24,347 nucleotides of DNA, taken from assembly GCA_023422955.1 (NCBI GenBank), contig JAFAGG010000109.1, forward strand, positions 1 to 24,347, read 5' to 3'. Source of the stretch: Pseudomonadota bacterium. Its GTDB lineage: Bacteria; Pseudomonadota; Gammaproteobacteria; Burkholderiales; Burkholderiaceae_D. Made by a program: the position numbers and the translations under genes. Below the pieces are notes generated by a model, which was not told the origin of the DNA, searched no databases, and saw nothing but the letters and a program-made list of their open reading frames with translations. The first letter of the stretch is position 1; every line of letters starts with the position of its first letter. Positions 7,680 through 14,002 of the stretch are shown here, one piece after another.

Positions 7680-9127
7680 AGGCTCCACTCGAGAGAAGCG
7701 GCGACGATAATGCATGCGAGCAGAATTCCCGCCGCCCAGCTCTTGGCATCGGTAATGGCGAACTGCACCGGATCATCATGAATTTCCATGCGCGACACCT
7801 TGATCCACAAGCGCATCAGCCATATCAATACCACCGGCAACACCCACCACAGCAGGTCTGCGCTCGGATACAGCGTATCGCCCGCCTGACTGTCGATGTA
7901 AAGCGCCAGCACCATCACCGCCATGAAACCGCTGGAAATGCCCATGGAAATCAGATAAGGCAAATCCGTATTGCGATAGCCGCGTCCTTTCACCGACGTG
8001 CGCCCCGCTTCATTCATGAATTCAAGCTCGGCGCAGCGCTTGACCAGCGCCAGGCTCAGGAACATGAACAGCGATACCGCCAGCAGCCAGTTGGAAATTT
8101 CCACATGGGCCGCCAGGCCGCCGGCGAGAATGCGGTAGGTGTAAAGGAAGGCCAGCACCATCACATCGATGAACGGCAACTGCTTGAGCCTGGCTGAATA
8201 AGTCAGGGTGATGACGATATACAGCAGCAGGAATTGCATGAAGGCGAAAGATACTTGCCAGGCCAGCCAGAGCGACAAGGGCAGCAGCAGCACAATCAGG
8301 GCCATGCCGTTCGGAATGCTCAAGGTCAGCGCTGCGAAAGGCCGCTTGCGCTTGCGCTGGTGGGCACGGTCGGATGCCAGATCGAGCAGGTCATTGATGA
8401 CGTAAGTTGCCGAAGCGCACAGCCCGAGCGCGACGAATCCCAGGAAAGTTGCCAGCCACTTGTCAGCCGACAGTTCGTGCGCAGCCATCAAGGGCAGGAA
8501 CAGCAGCAGGTTCTTGGCCCATTGATGCAGCCGCAAGGCGCGGGCGACATGCCTGACCTGAAACGGACGCCCCGGCAACACCAGCGCGGCTTCGCCAATC
8601 TTGGCAACACCGGCAATCACCGGCCGGGTGGCGTTGACCACGATCATTTCATCGGCCTTCTGCCATACCGCCAGATCGGCCATATCATTGCCGGCGTACG
8701 CAAAACGGCCATTGCCGGCATGCTGTTCGATGGCCCGCAGCTTGGCGCCGGATTTGAGATTGTGCTCATCATCGCTGGCCACCACATCGCTGAACAGGCC
8801 GAGATGGTCGGCCACTTTCTGGACCAGGATTTTGTGCGATGCGCTTGCCAGAATCAGCGGTCTACCGATCGCATGCTGCTGCTGCAAAAAGGCCAGGAAA
8901 GGTTCGTTGTACGGCAGCAGCGATACATCCAGATTCACGCGCCGCGCAATTTCGCCCTTGAGGTGACTGCGTCCGCGCAGCAGCCACACCACACACAGAA
9001 AAACATAGAGCGGATTTTTCTTGAGCAGCAATAGAAAGGTCTCGAACAGCAAATCGCTGTACGTCAAGGTCCCATCCACATCGATATAGAGTGGCGGCAT
9101 GGCCGTCTTGTCGGAAGCTGCGCTCAC
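7676..9127 (-). CDS. HAD phosphatase-UbiA prenyltransferase fusion (decaprenyl-phosphate phosphoribose synthase-like)
   Basis: The 483-residue protein has two parts. Residues 12-185 are a HAD-type phosphatase: DVDGTL with Asp16 and Asp18, the ASAS motif at 94-97, Lys129, and GNDMAD with Asp149. Residues 190-483 are a membrane UbiA-type prenyltransferase with HQWAKN at 201-206, the Mg/diphosphate motif NDLLDLASD at 245-253 followed by RAHQRKRKRP, and YSARLKQLPFIDVMV...YRILAGG at about 310-337. These match the subgroup containing mycobacterial Rv3806c, which moves phosphoribose from PRPP to decaprenyl phosphate, better than 4-hydroxybenzoate transferases. The HAD part could then remove the 5-phosphate, as proposed for the separate Rv3807c. 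I chose the GTG at 9127 because AGGAG lies upstream; an ATG at 9100 is possible. It heads a four-gene run. Confidence 0.85.
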   Translation of the reverse strand: MSAASDKTAMPPLYIDVDGTLTYSDLLFETFLLLLKKNPLYVFLCVVWLLRGRSHLKGEIARRVNLDVSLLPYNEPFLAFLQQQHAIGRPLILASASHKILVQKVADHLGLFSDVVASDDEHNLKSGAKLRAIEQHAGNGRFAYAGNDMADLAVWQKADEMIVVNATRPVIAGVAKIGEAALVLPGRPFQVRHVARALRLHQWAKNLLLFLPLMAAHELSADKWLATFLGFVALGLCASATYVINDLLDLASDRAHQRKRKRPFAALTLSIPNGMALIVLLLPLSLWLAWQVSFAFMQFLLLYIVITLTYSARLKQLPFIDVMVLAFLYTYRILAGGLAAHVEISNWLLAVSLFMFLSLALVKRCAELEFMNEAGRTSVKGRGYRNTDLPYLISMGISSGFMAVMVLALYIDSQAGDTLYPSADLLWWVLPVVLIWLMRLWIKVSRMEIHDDPVQFAITDAKSWAAGILLACIIVAASLEWSL

Positions 9128-9400
9128 GTCCCGCCTACTCCTGCCGGAAGCGGCCGCTGGAGGTGTTGCCCATGATTGATTTTGCGGCCTGCTGCGCTAG
9201 CCATTTGCGCTTCCTTGTATAGGTGGCGGAACCGGTCCGCTGATTTATTCTTCGCCAAGAAATAGGCCTCTGCCAGCCCGGAATGACCGGGACAGTCGCT
9301 ATTCTGATGAAAGCAGTCTTAATTGGCAATTCCGCCATCGACAAGATGAGGAAACCCGGCCCTGTGTTTGGCAGCGCCGGGGGGAAATGCAACAGTTCGC
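9128..9400. other. minE to HAD-UbiA gap, no gene recognised
   Basis: These 273 bases lie between the minE stop and the GTG of the HAD-UbiA gene. On the minus strand there is one weak hairpin, with arms at 9355-9360 and 9376-9381 (6 bp, 15-base loop) followed by TTTCC, perhaps a poor terminator for minE. I see no convincing promoter for the downstream cluster, although one must lie here unless it is read through from minCDE. An open minus-strand frame at 9135-9392 has no recognisable similarity. Confidence 0.4.
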
Positions 9401-9670
9401 TTATTTGGAAAGGCTGGGCGAGACGTCAGGCAATACGACATTGACGTCCAGCACTTCCAGGTTGCCTTGCCGGTCCAGGGAAATCTTGATGTCGTCCGGA
9501 TCGACCTTGGCATATTTGGAAATTACGGCAATCAACTCCTTGTGCAAGGCCGGCAGAAAATCCGGGCCATCCAGACCATTGCGTTCACGCGCGATGATCA
9601 CTTGCAGTCGTTCTTTTGCCGCACTGGCGCTTTTGGGTTTGGAATTGAAAAGAAATGAAAGAAGCGACAT
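9401..9670 (-). CDS. minE: Cell division topological specificity factor MinE
   Basis: MinE stimulates the MinD ATPase and drives the pole-to-pole oscillation that keeps the MinC inhibitor away from mid-cell. The product has 89 residues, normal for MinE. It begins MSLLSFLFNSKPKSA, the amphipathic membrane-targeting start, and continues with AKERLQVIIARER (about 18-30), the MinD-contact helix. The C-terminal topological domain includes LPALHKELIAVISKY and DDIKISLDRQGNLEVLDVNVVLP. The ATG at 9670 lies one base after the minD stop, so the two are probably translationally coupled. It is the last gene of minCDE. Intact and typical. Confidence 0.97.
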   Translation of the reverse strand: MSLLSFLFNSKPKSASAAKERLQVIIARERNGLDGPDFLPALHKELIAVISKYAKVDPDDIKISLDRQGNLEVLDVNVVLPDVSPSLSK

Positions 9671-9671
9671 G

Positions 9672-10487
9672 TCAGCGCCCCTTGAATAAACGTTGCAAAA
9701 AGCCGGGCTTCTCGTAAGTTGCAAAGCGCAGCGGCACGTCCTCTCCCAGGAAGCGCGACACCATGTCCTGATACGCTTGAGCGACATCGCTACCTGCCAC
9801 ATGGATGGCAGGATTGCCCTGGTTGGAGGCATGCAGTACCGATTCCGACTCCGGGATGATGCCCAGCAGCGGAATGCGCAGGATTTCATGCACGTCGACA
9901 TGAGACAGCATCTCACCCCCTTCCACCCGCTTGGGCATGTAGCGCGTGATCAGCAGGTGCTCCTTGACCGGCTCACCGCCTTGCTGCGCCCGGCGCGACT
10001 TGGCCTGGATGATGCCCAGGATGCGATCGGAATCGCGCACCGACGAGACTTCAGGATTGGTAACCACGATGGCTTCGTCGGCGAAGGTCAGCGCCATCAC
10101 GGCGCCGCGCTCTATGCCTGCCGGCGAATCGCACACGATGTATTCAAAACCCATGTTGACCAGGTCGTTCAGCACGCGCTCAACGCCATCTTCGGTCAAG
10201 GCTTCCTTGTCGCGGGTCTGCGATGCAGGCAGCACAAACAGGTTGTCGCAGTGCTTGTCCTTGATCAGCGCCTGGTTCAGCGTCGCCTCGCCGTTGACCA
10301 CATTGATCAAGTCATAGACAACGCGGCGCTCGCAACCCATGATTAGATCGAGATTGCGCAAGCCCACATCGAAATCGATGACTGCGGTCTTGTGGCCGCG
10401 CAAGGCCAGTCCTGAAGCGAAGCTGGCGCTTGAAGTCGTCTTTCCCACGCCTCCCTTGCCGGAGGTGACTACTACAATTTTTGCCAC
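9672..10487 (-). CDS. minD: Septum site-determining ATPase MinD
   Basis: MinD is a ParA/MinD-type ATPase that binds the inner membrane when dimerised by ATP and recruits MinC and MinE. The 271-residue product has the deviant Walker A GKGGVGKTT at residues 10-18 with the signature Lys11 and Lys16. The switch region DFDVGLRNLDLIMG lies near 39-52, and YIVCDSPAGIERGA is the Walker B region. The C-terminal FLQRLFKGR is the amphipathic membrane-targeting helix. Translation starts at a GTG (10487-10485) preceded by AAAGGAAG. It lies 32 bases after minC and one base before minE. Intact and typical. Confidence 0.98.
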   Translation of the reverse strand: MAKIVVVTSGKGGVGKTTSSASFASGLALRGHKTAVIDFDVGLRNLDLIMGCERRVVYDLINVVNGEATLNQALIKDKHCDNLFVLPASQTRDKEALTEDGVERVLNDLVNMGFEYIVCDSPAGIERGAVMALTFADEAIVVTNPEVSSVRDSDRILGIIQAKSRRAQQGGEPVKEHLLITRYMPKRVEGGEMLSHVDVHEILRIPLLGIIPESESVLHASNQGNPAIHVAGSDVAQAYQDMVSRFLGEDVPLRFATYEKPGFLQRLFKGR

Positions 10488-10519
10488 GAATACTTCCTTT
10501 CAAAAAAATAAACGAGGTC

Positions 10520-11293
10520 TTATGCCCGCAATTGAACCAGGGGCGATACCTCAATCCTATCCTCTACCAGGCGCACTTGAGCCGGCTTCTGCTTCAGGTT
10601 GGCCGGCAATCCATTTTCAAAAGTGCGGTAAGTGCCGGCAATCGACAGCAGCTCTGCTTCCATGCCGAACGCAAAAATCCGTGCGTCCGGATTGCCGCTG
10701 GCACCCGCTAGCGCGCGCCCTCTCAAAGGGGCATAGACATGAATGCTGCCGTCCGCAATCAGCTCCGCGCCACTGTTGACGATGGCGGTTACCACCAGGT
10801 CCCGCCCGCGCGCGTAAATACGCTGACCGGCCCGTACCGGCGTATCGACGATCAATGCCGGCAAGCTTTCCGTCGGCACCGGTGCCCTTGCGGGTTCCGG
10901 CTCATTCACGGGCGCCGCATCAGCGCTGACGGCGGCAATCGCCACGGGCGCCTCCGCGGCCGGCGCAGGAGAACGCGCCACGATATCGATGCTCAACCCT
11001 TGCTCAAGGATGCTCGCTTCCATTTCCGCCGGCGCATGGCGCACGGCGACAGGATTCAGGCCATAGGATTTGAACAGCGCAATGATGGCCGGCCAGTCGG
11101 GCGCCTGCTCCGAAAAATCGCATTCGGCGATATCGATGACCGCGAACTCATTGGAAAAATAATCGGGCGCGCCGCCGGTCAGATGCTGCAATGCCTCTTC
11201 AATGACCGGGGTGTGGGCGCTGCGCAGCAAGGCTGCGACAGCAACAACGGTGGAGATCTTGATCTCGATGGGGCGGAGGTGTTTCTCTTGCAT
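10520..11293 (-). CDS. minC: Septum site-determining inhibitor MinC
   Basis: MinC blocks FtsZ polymerisation where MinD places it. The product has 257 residues from the ATG at 11293. Residues 1-110 form the N-terminal FtsZ-binding domain (IEIKISTVVAVAALLR onward). A Pro/Ala-rich linker covers about 115-155 (PAPAAEAPVAI, PEPARAPVP). The C-terminal beta-helix contains VRAGQRIYARGRDLVV, SGAELIADGSIHVYAPLRGRALAG and ARIFAFGMEAELLSIAG, the hallmark MinD-binding repeats. An in-frame GTG at 11335 would add 14 residues; neither start has a strong ribosome-binding site, so the N-terminus is uncertain. It is the first gene of minCDE and has a long leader with a hairpin. Confidence 0.94.
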   Translation of the reverse strand: MQEKHLRPIEIKISTVVAVAALLRSAHTPVIEEALQHLTGGAPDYFSNEFAVIDIAECDFSEQAPDWPAIIALFKSYGLNPVAVRHAPAEMEASILEQGLSIDIVARSPAPAAEAPVAIAAVSADAAPVNEPEPARAPVPTESLPALIVDTPVRAGQRIYARGRDLVVTAIVNSGAELIADGSIHVYAPLRGRALAGASGNPDARIFAFGMEAELLSIAGTYRTFENGLPANLKQKPAQVRLVEDRIEVSPLVQLRA

Positions 11294-11358
11294 AGATTTT
11301 TTCGGGAGCGCCTTTACTGCAATCCGCCTTGACACAAATGCAAATCCATCTTCCCCGC

Positions 11359-11391
11359 AAAATGAAACGGGCCGCTGGGAAATGCGGCCCG
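11359..11391 (-). terminator. Terminator-like hairpin in the minC leader (possible attenuator)
   Basis: On the minus strand CGGGCCGC (11391-11384) and GCGGCCCG (11375-11368) form a perfect 8-bp G+C stem with an 8-base loop, followed at once by TTTCATTTT (11367-11359). This looks like an intrinsic terminator, yet it lies between the likely min promoter and the minC start. It could be an attenuator, or end a short RNA of about 85-90 bases. Confidence 0.45.
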
Positions 11392-11451
11392 CCGCCTAGG
11401 CTGGAAGTGCTTCTCGCTGGCCCATACGGCGAGCGCTTGATAACTTGCCGC

Positions 11452-11482
11452 ATTATAACCTCGCCTTGATGCTTGCTTTCAA
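11452..11482 (-). promoter_or_regulatory. Sigma-70-like promoter for minCDE
   Basis: On the minus strand TTGAAA (11482-11477) is followed after 19 bases by a perfect TATAAT (11457-11452). Transcription would begin near 11445, giving a minC leader of about 110-150 bases. The 19-base spacer is longer than ideal, so strength is uncertain. Confidence 0.5.
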
Positions 11483-11618
11483 GCTTTTGCGCAGGCCGGC
11501 AGGAAGAGACGCTATACGGGACTTCTTCCCTTGCGCCTCTCTGCCATGACCCCGACTCCCATGGCAAGATAAAGGGATACGGCAGCAAAGGAAAGCCGGA
11601 CTAAAGAATGCCAATCCA

Positions 11619-11643
11619 ATTACCTCTCACAAAGAGAGGTAAT
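11619..11643. repeat. Perfect 10-bp dyad, possible activator-binding site
   Basis: ATTACCTCTC (11619-11628) and GAGAGGTAAT (11634-11643) are exact inverted copies separated by ACAAA. The centre is about 177 bases upstream of the start predicted for the sigma-54-like promoter, in the usual range for enhancer-binding activators. No T-run follows on either strand, so it is a poor terminator. It does not match the NtrC or NifA consensus as I know them. Confidence 0.45.
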
Positions 11644-11780
11644 AATTTGAAACAAAAACAATCCCAACAGCAATACTTATCAGGAAGCTTTCCGGATGCG
11701 CGCAAGGTAAATTTTTGAAAAGAAAATAATCAGGGTCAAGGCACGGTTTTTTCGCCGATCAAGCTTGAATTTTCTGACGA

Positions 11781-11797
11781 CTGGCAGATTTTTTGCT
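11781..11797 (+). promoter_or_regulatory. Sigma-54 (RpoN) promoter candidate for kdsD-rpoN operon
   Basis: CTGGCAGATTTTTTGCT contains TGGCA at 11782-11786 and TTGCT at 11793-11797. The GG and GC elements are exactly 12 bases apart, as the -24/-12 consensus (YTGGCACGNNNNTTGCW) requires; the CG after TGGCA is not matched. The predicted start is the G at 11808. This is a sequence match only. Confidence 0.5.
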
Positions 11798-11808
11798 TAC
11801 ACAATTCG

Positions 11809-11833
11809 TTTATACTCGTCGCATGAGTATAAA
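11809..11833 (+). repeat. Inverted repeat spanning the kdsD start codon
   Basis: TTTATACTC (11809-11817) and GAGTATAAA (11825-11833) are exact inverted copies with seven bases between, and the ATG (11823-11825) lies at the end of the loop. In RNA this would place the start codon in a 9-bp hairpin. No Shine-Dalgarno sequence precedes the ATG. The left arm also contains TATACT (11811-11816), a possible -10 that would give an almost leaderless message. Confidence 0.5.
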
Positions 11834-12851
11834 CAGCGAAAATCCTCCGCCAAACCTCTCTCCCTCCTTTGATGGAAAGCGCATCCTCGCGCTGGCGCAA
11901 GAGACTTTGCAGATCGAAGCCGATGCCATCGTCGCCCGGAAAAACCAGTTATCCGGACCTGCCGGACCGGTCTTCATCGAGGCGATAAAACTCTTGATGG
12001 CATGCAGCGGCCGAGTGGTGGTTTCCGGCATAGGGAAATCCGGCCATATCGGCCGCAAGATTGCTGCCACGCTGGCCTCCACCGGCACCCCTGCGCTGTT
12101 TGTACATCCCGCGGAAGCGGCGCACGGCGACCTGGGGATGGTGACCAGGAACGACATTTTCATCGCGATCTCCAATTCGGGCGAATCCAGCGAGCTGATG
12201 ACCATTGTGCCCATCATCAAACGCATGGGCGCCAAGCTGATCGCCATGACAGGCAAGGACACCTCCAGCCTCGCGCAGTTATCCAATGTGCATCTGAATG
12301 TCGGCGTGGACAAGGAAGCCTGCCCGCTCAACCTTGCGCCCACCGCCAGCACCACTGCCACGCTGGCCATGGGCGATGCGCTCGCGGTGGCCTTGCTCGA
12401 CGCTCGCGGATTCCGCCCCGAAGACTTTGCCCTCTCCCATCCGGGCGGCGCACTGGGACGACGCCTGCTGACCTATGTACAGGACGTCATGCGTAGCGGC
12501 GATGCGATTCCCGCCGTGGCGGCTGATGTGCCGCTGACGGAGGCGCTGTTCGAGATCACCAAGAAAGGGCTGGCCATGACCAGCGTGGTGGACGCGGACT
12601 TCCGTCCGGTCGGCGTATTCACCGATGGCGACTTGCGCCGCCTGCTGGAAAAAGGCCAGGACATTACCCGCCTGAACATTGGCGACGTAATGCACAAGAA
12701 TCCGCGCACCATTCAGCCGGATCAACTGGCGGTAGAAGCCGTGGAAATCATGGAGCAATTCCGAATCAACCAGTTGCTGGTGATCGATGCGCAAGGCAAA
12801 TTGACCGGCGCCTTGCACATCCATGACCTGACACGTGCCAAGGTAGTGTGA
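11823..12851 (+). CDS. kdsD: D-arabinose 5-phosphate isomerase (KpsF/GutQ family)
   Basis: The enzyme converts D-ribulose 5-phosphate to D-arabinose 5-phosphate, the first step of Kdo synthesis for the LPS core. The 342-residue product has the normal length. The SIS sugar-isomerase domain (about 45-200) shows VVVSGIGKSGHIGRKIAATLASTGTP at 66-90 and AISNSGESSEL at 115-125. His101 in AAHGDLGM and His216-type residues in LSHPGGALGRRLL fit the active site. Two CBS repeats follow (about 225-342). I chose the ATG at 11823; an in-frame ATG at 11793 would place the candidate promoter inside the gene. The start lacks a ribosome-binding site and sits in an inverted repeat. Its stop overlaps the kdsC start as TGATG. 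It opens the kds-lpt-rpoN operon. Confidence 0.95.
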   Translation: MSINSENPPPNLSPSFDGKRILALAQETLQIEADAIVARKNQLSGPAGPVFIEAIKLLMACSGRVVVSGIGKSGHIGRKIAATLASTGTPALFVHPAEAAHGDLGMVTRNDIFIAISNSGESSELMTIVPIIKRMGAKLIAMTGKDTSSLAQLSNVHLNVGVDKEACPLNLAPTASTTATLAMGDALAVALLDARGFRPEDFALSHPGGALGRRLLTYVQDVMRSGDAIPAVAADVPLTEALFEITKKGLAMTSVVDADFRPVGVFTDGDLRRLLEKGQDITRLNIGDVMHKNPRTIQPDQLAVEAVEIMEQFRINQLLVIDAQGKLTGALHIHDLTRAKVV

Positions 12852-13396
12852 TGACGCAAGCCACTTACGATTCCGCCGTTGCTGCGAAAAAAGCAGCCGA
12901 GATCCGCCTGATGATCTTTGATGTGGATGGCGTGCTGACCGATGGCGGCCTGCTGTTCGGCTGCGATGGCGAAGTGATCAAGCGCTTTAATGTGCTGGAC
13001 GGCCATGGCATCAAGCTCTTGATGATGGCGGGCATCAGCACAGCCATCATCAGCGCGCGCCAGTCCGCCATCGTGGCGCGCCGCGCTGCCGACCTTGGCA
13101 TCAACCACATTTACCAGGGCGCGCACGACAAGCGCCTCGCGTTTGAACAACTGCTGGCAGACCAGAAACTGCCGGCATCGGCCTGCGGCTTCATCGGCGA
13201 CGATGTGATCGATTTGCCTATCCTGTCGCGTGCAGGCTTTGCTGCCAGTGTGCCCAATGCCCATGCCGAAGTGCTGTCGCGCGTGCATTATGTGACGCAG
13301 GCACGCGGCGGCCAGGGTGCGGCAAGAGAGGTTTGCGATTTTATCCTGCGTGCGCAGGGAAAATATGAATCGGTAATGGCGCCCTACCTCGCATGA
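12851..13396 (+). CDS. kdsC: 3-deoxy-D-manno-octulosonate 8-phosphate phosphatase
   Basis: KdsC removes the phosphate from Kdo 8-phosphate to give free Kdo, ready for activation and attachment to lipid A. The 181-residue product is the usual size for this HAD subfamily, which works as a tetramer. HAD motif I is FDVDGVLTDGG with Asp24 and Asp26; motif II is IISARQS; the later motif FIGDDVIDLPIL carries the metal-binding Asp pair. The ATG at 12851 shares its A with the kdsD stop and has AAGG upstream; a GTG three bases earlier is less likely. Its own stop overlaps lptC by four bases. KdsA and KdsB are not in the window. Confidence 0.96.
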   Translation: MTQATYDSAVAAKKAAEIRLMIFDVDGVLTDGGLLFGCDGEVIKRFNVLDGHGIKLLMMAGISTAIISARQSAIVARRAADLGINHIYQGAHDKRLAFEQLLADQKLPASACGFIGDDVIDLPILSRAGFAASVPNAHAEVLSRVHYVTQARGGQGAAREVCDFILRAQGKYESVMAPYLA

Positions 13397-13989
13397 ATCA
13401 ACCGCGCTCCGTCAATCGTGTTCGACTGACCCTGATCATCGTACTGACCGCGATCATCGCGCTGGCCAGTTTCTGGATCGTGGAAGTCATGCGCCGCACT
13501 GCGGGTGACTTGCCCGTCGACAGGCCGGCAGGAGAGCCGGATTTTTATGTCGAGCGATTCAACTTCGTAAAGACATCCCCTGTGGGGAAAGTCCAATATC
13601 ATATTTCGGGCGAGCGGCTCACCCACTATCCCGACAACGACAGCTACGCGATTCAGAATCCCATCGTCAACAGCGTGCTGGAAGAAGGGCCGCCGATGAT
13701 GACGCGCGCCGATCGCGCCATCGTCAATGACAAGCAGACCCGCATTCACTTGCATGACAACGTGGTTTCCGAACGGCCGGCCTCTGAAGAAACCGCCTAC
13801 TTCCAGTTGCGATCCGAATATATGCTGCTGCTGCCGGAAGAGGATCTGATGCGAACCGACCAGCCTGTGGAAGTCCTGTTCAATCAGTCGAAGCTGACCG
13901 GTACCGGCATGGTGGCCAACAATGCCACCCGCGAAGTAAAAATCCTGGGCGATACCAAAGCCATTTATCAACCTCCCACTTCACGATAA
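13393..13989 (+). CDS. lptC: LPS export system inner-membrane protein LptC
   Basis: LptC is a bitopic inner-membrane protein that takes LPS from the LptB2FG transporter and passes it to LptA. The 198-residue product has one N-terminal membrane helix (about residues 11-30, RLTLIIVLTAIIALASFWIV) followed by a periplasmic beta-jellyroll. Family-like segments include PDFYVERFNFVKTSPVGKVQYHISGERLTHYPDNDSYAIQNP and a later AEYM/LPEEDLMRTDQPVEV-like stretch ending near the C-terminus. LptC is poorly conserved in sequence, so the call rests partly on position between kdsC and lptA. Translation starts in an ATGA overlap with kdsC. Confidence 0.92.
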   Translation: MNQPRSVNRVRLTLIIVLTAIIALASFWIVEVMRRTAGDLPVDRPAGEPDFYVERFNFVKTSPVGKVQYHISGERLTHYPDNDSYAIQNPIVNSVLEEGPPMMTRADRAIVNDKQTRIHLHDNVVSERPASEETAYFQLRSEYMLLLPEEDLMRTDQPVEVLFNQSKLTGTGMVANNATREVKILGDTKAIYQPPTSR

Positions 13990-14002
13990 TCGCGTTGAAA
14001 CC

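Larger units (their letters stand above)
11294..11822. other. Divergent control region between minCDE and the kds-lpt-rpoN operon
   Basis: These 529 bases hold no gene that I recognise. From left to right they contain the minC leader with a terminator-like hairpin (11359-11391), a sigma-70-like promoter facing minC (11452-11482), an A+T-rich stretch (about 11600-11780), a perfect 10-bp dyad (11619-11643), a sigma-54-like promoter facing kdsD (11781-11797), and an inverted repeat over the kdsD start (11809-11833). A minus-strand open frame at 11199-11588 crosses into minC and looks accidental. Confidence 0.6.

Noticed and set aside
7676..9127. Annotation as 4-hydroxybenzoate octaprenyltransferase (ubiquinone ubiA)
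   Set aside because: The fused HAD domain, the HQWAKN and YSARLK-type motifs and the GT39/SMR neighbours fit the phosphoribose-transferase subgroup better.
5755..9127. A complete arn operon for lipid A aminoarabinose
   Set aside because: Only ArnT-like and ArnE/F-like proteins are present; no arnA, arnB, arnC or arnD homologue is visible, and the UbiA-type protein is not part of that pathway.
9135..9392. 85-codon minus-strand frame between minE and HAD-UbiA
   Set aside because: There is no ribosome-binding site or recognisable domain, and its composition is unlike the neighbouring genes; I treat it as non-coding.
11199..11588. Minus-strand frame crossing the minC leader and its 5' end
   Set aside because: It overlaps minC in another frame, spans the promoter and hairpin, and shows no protein family features.
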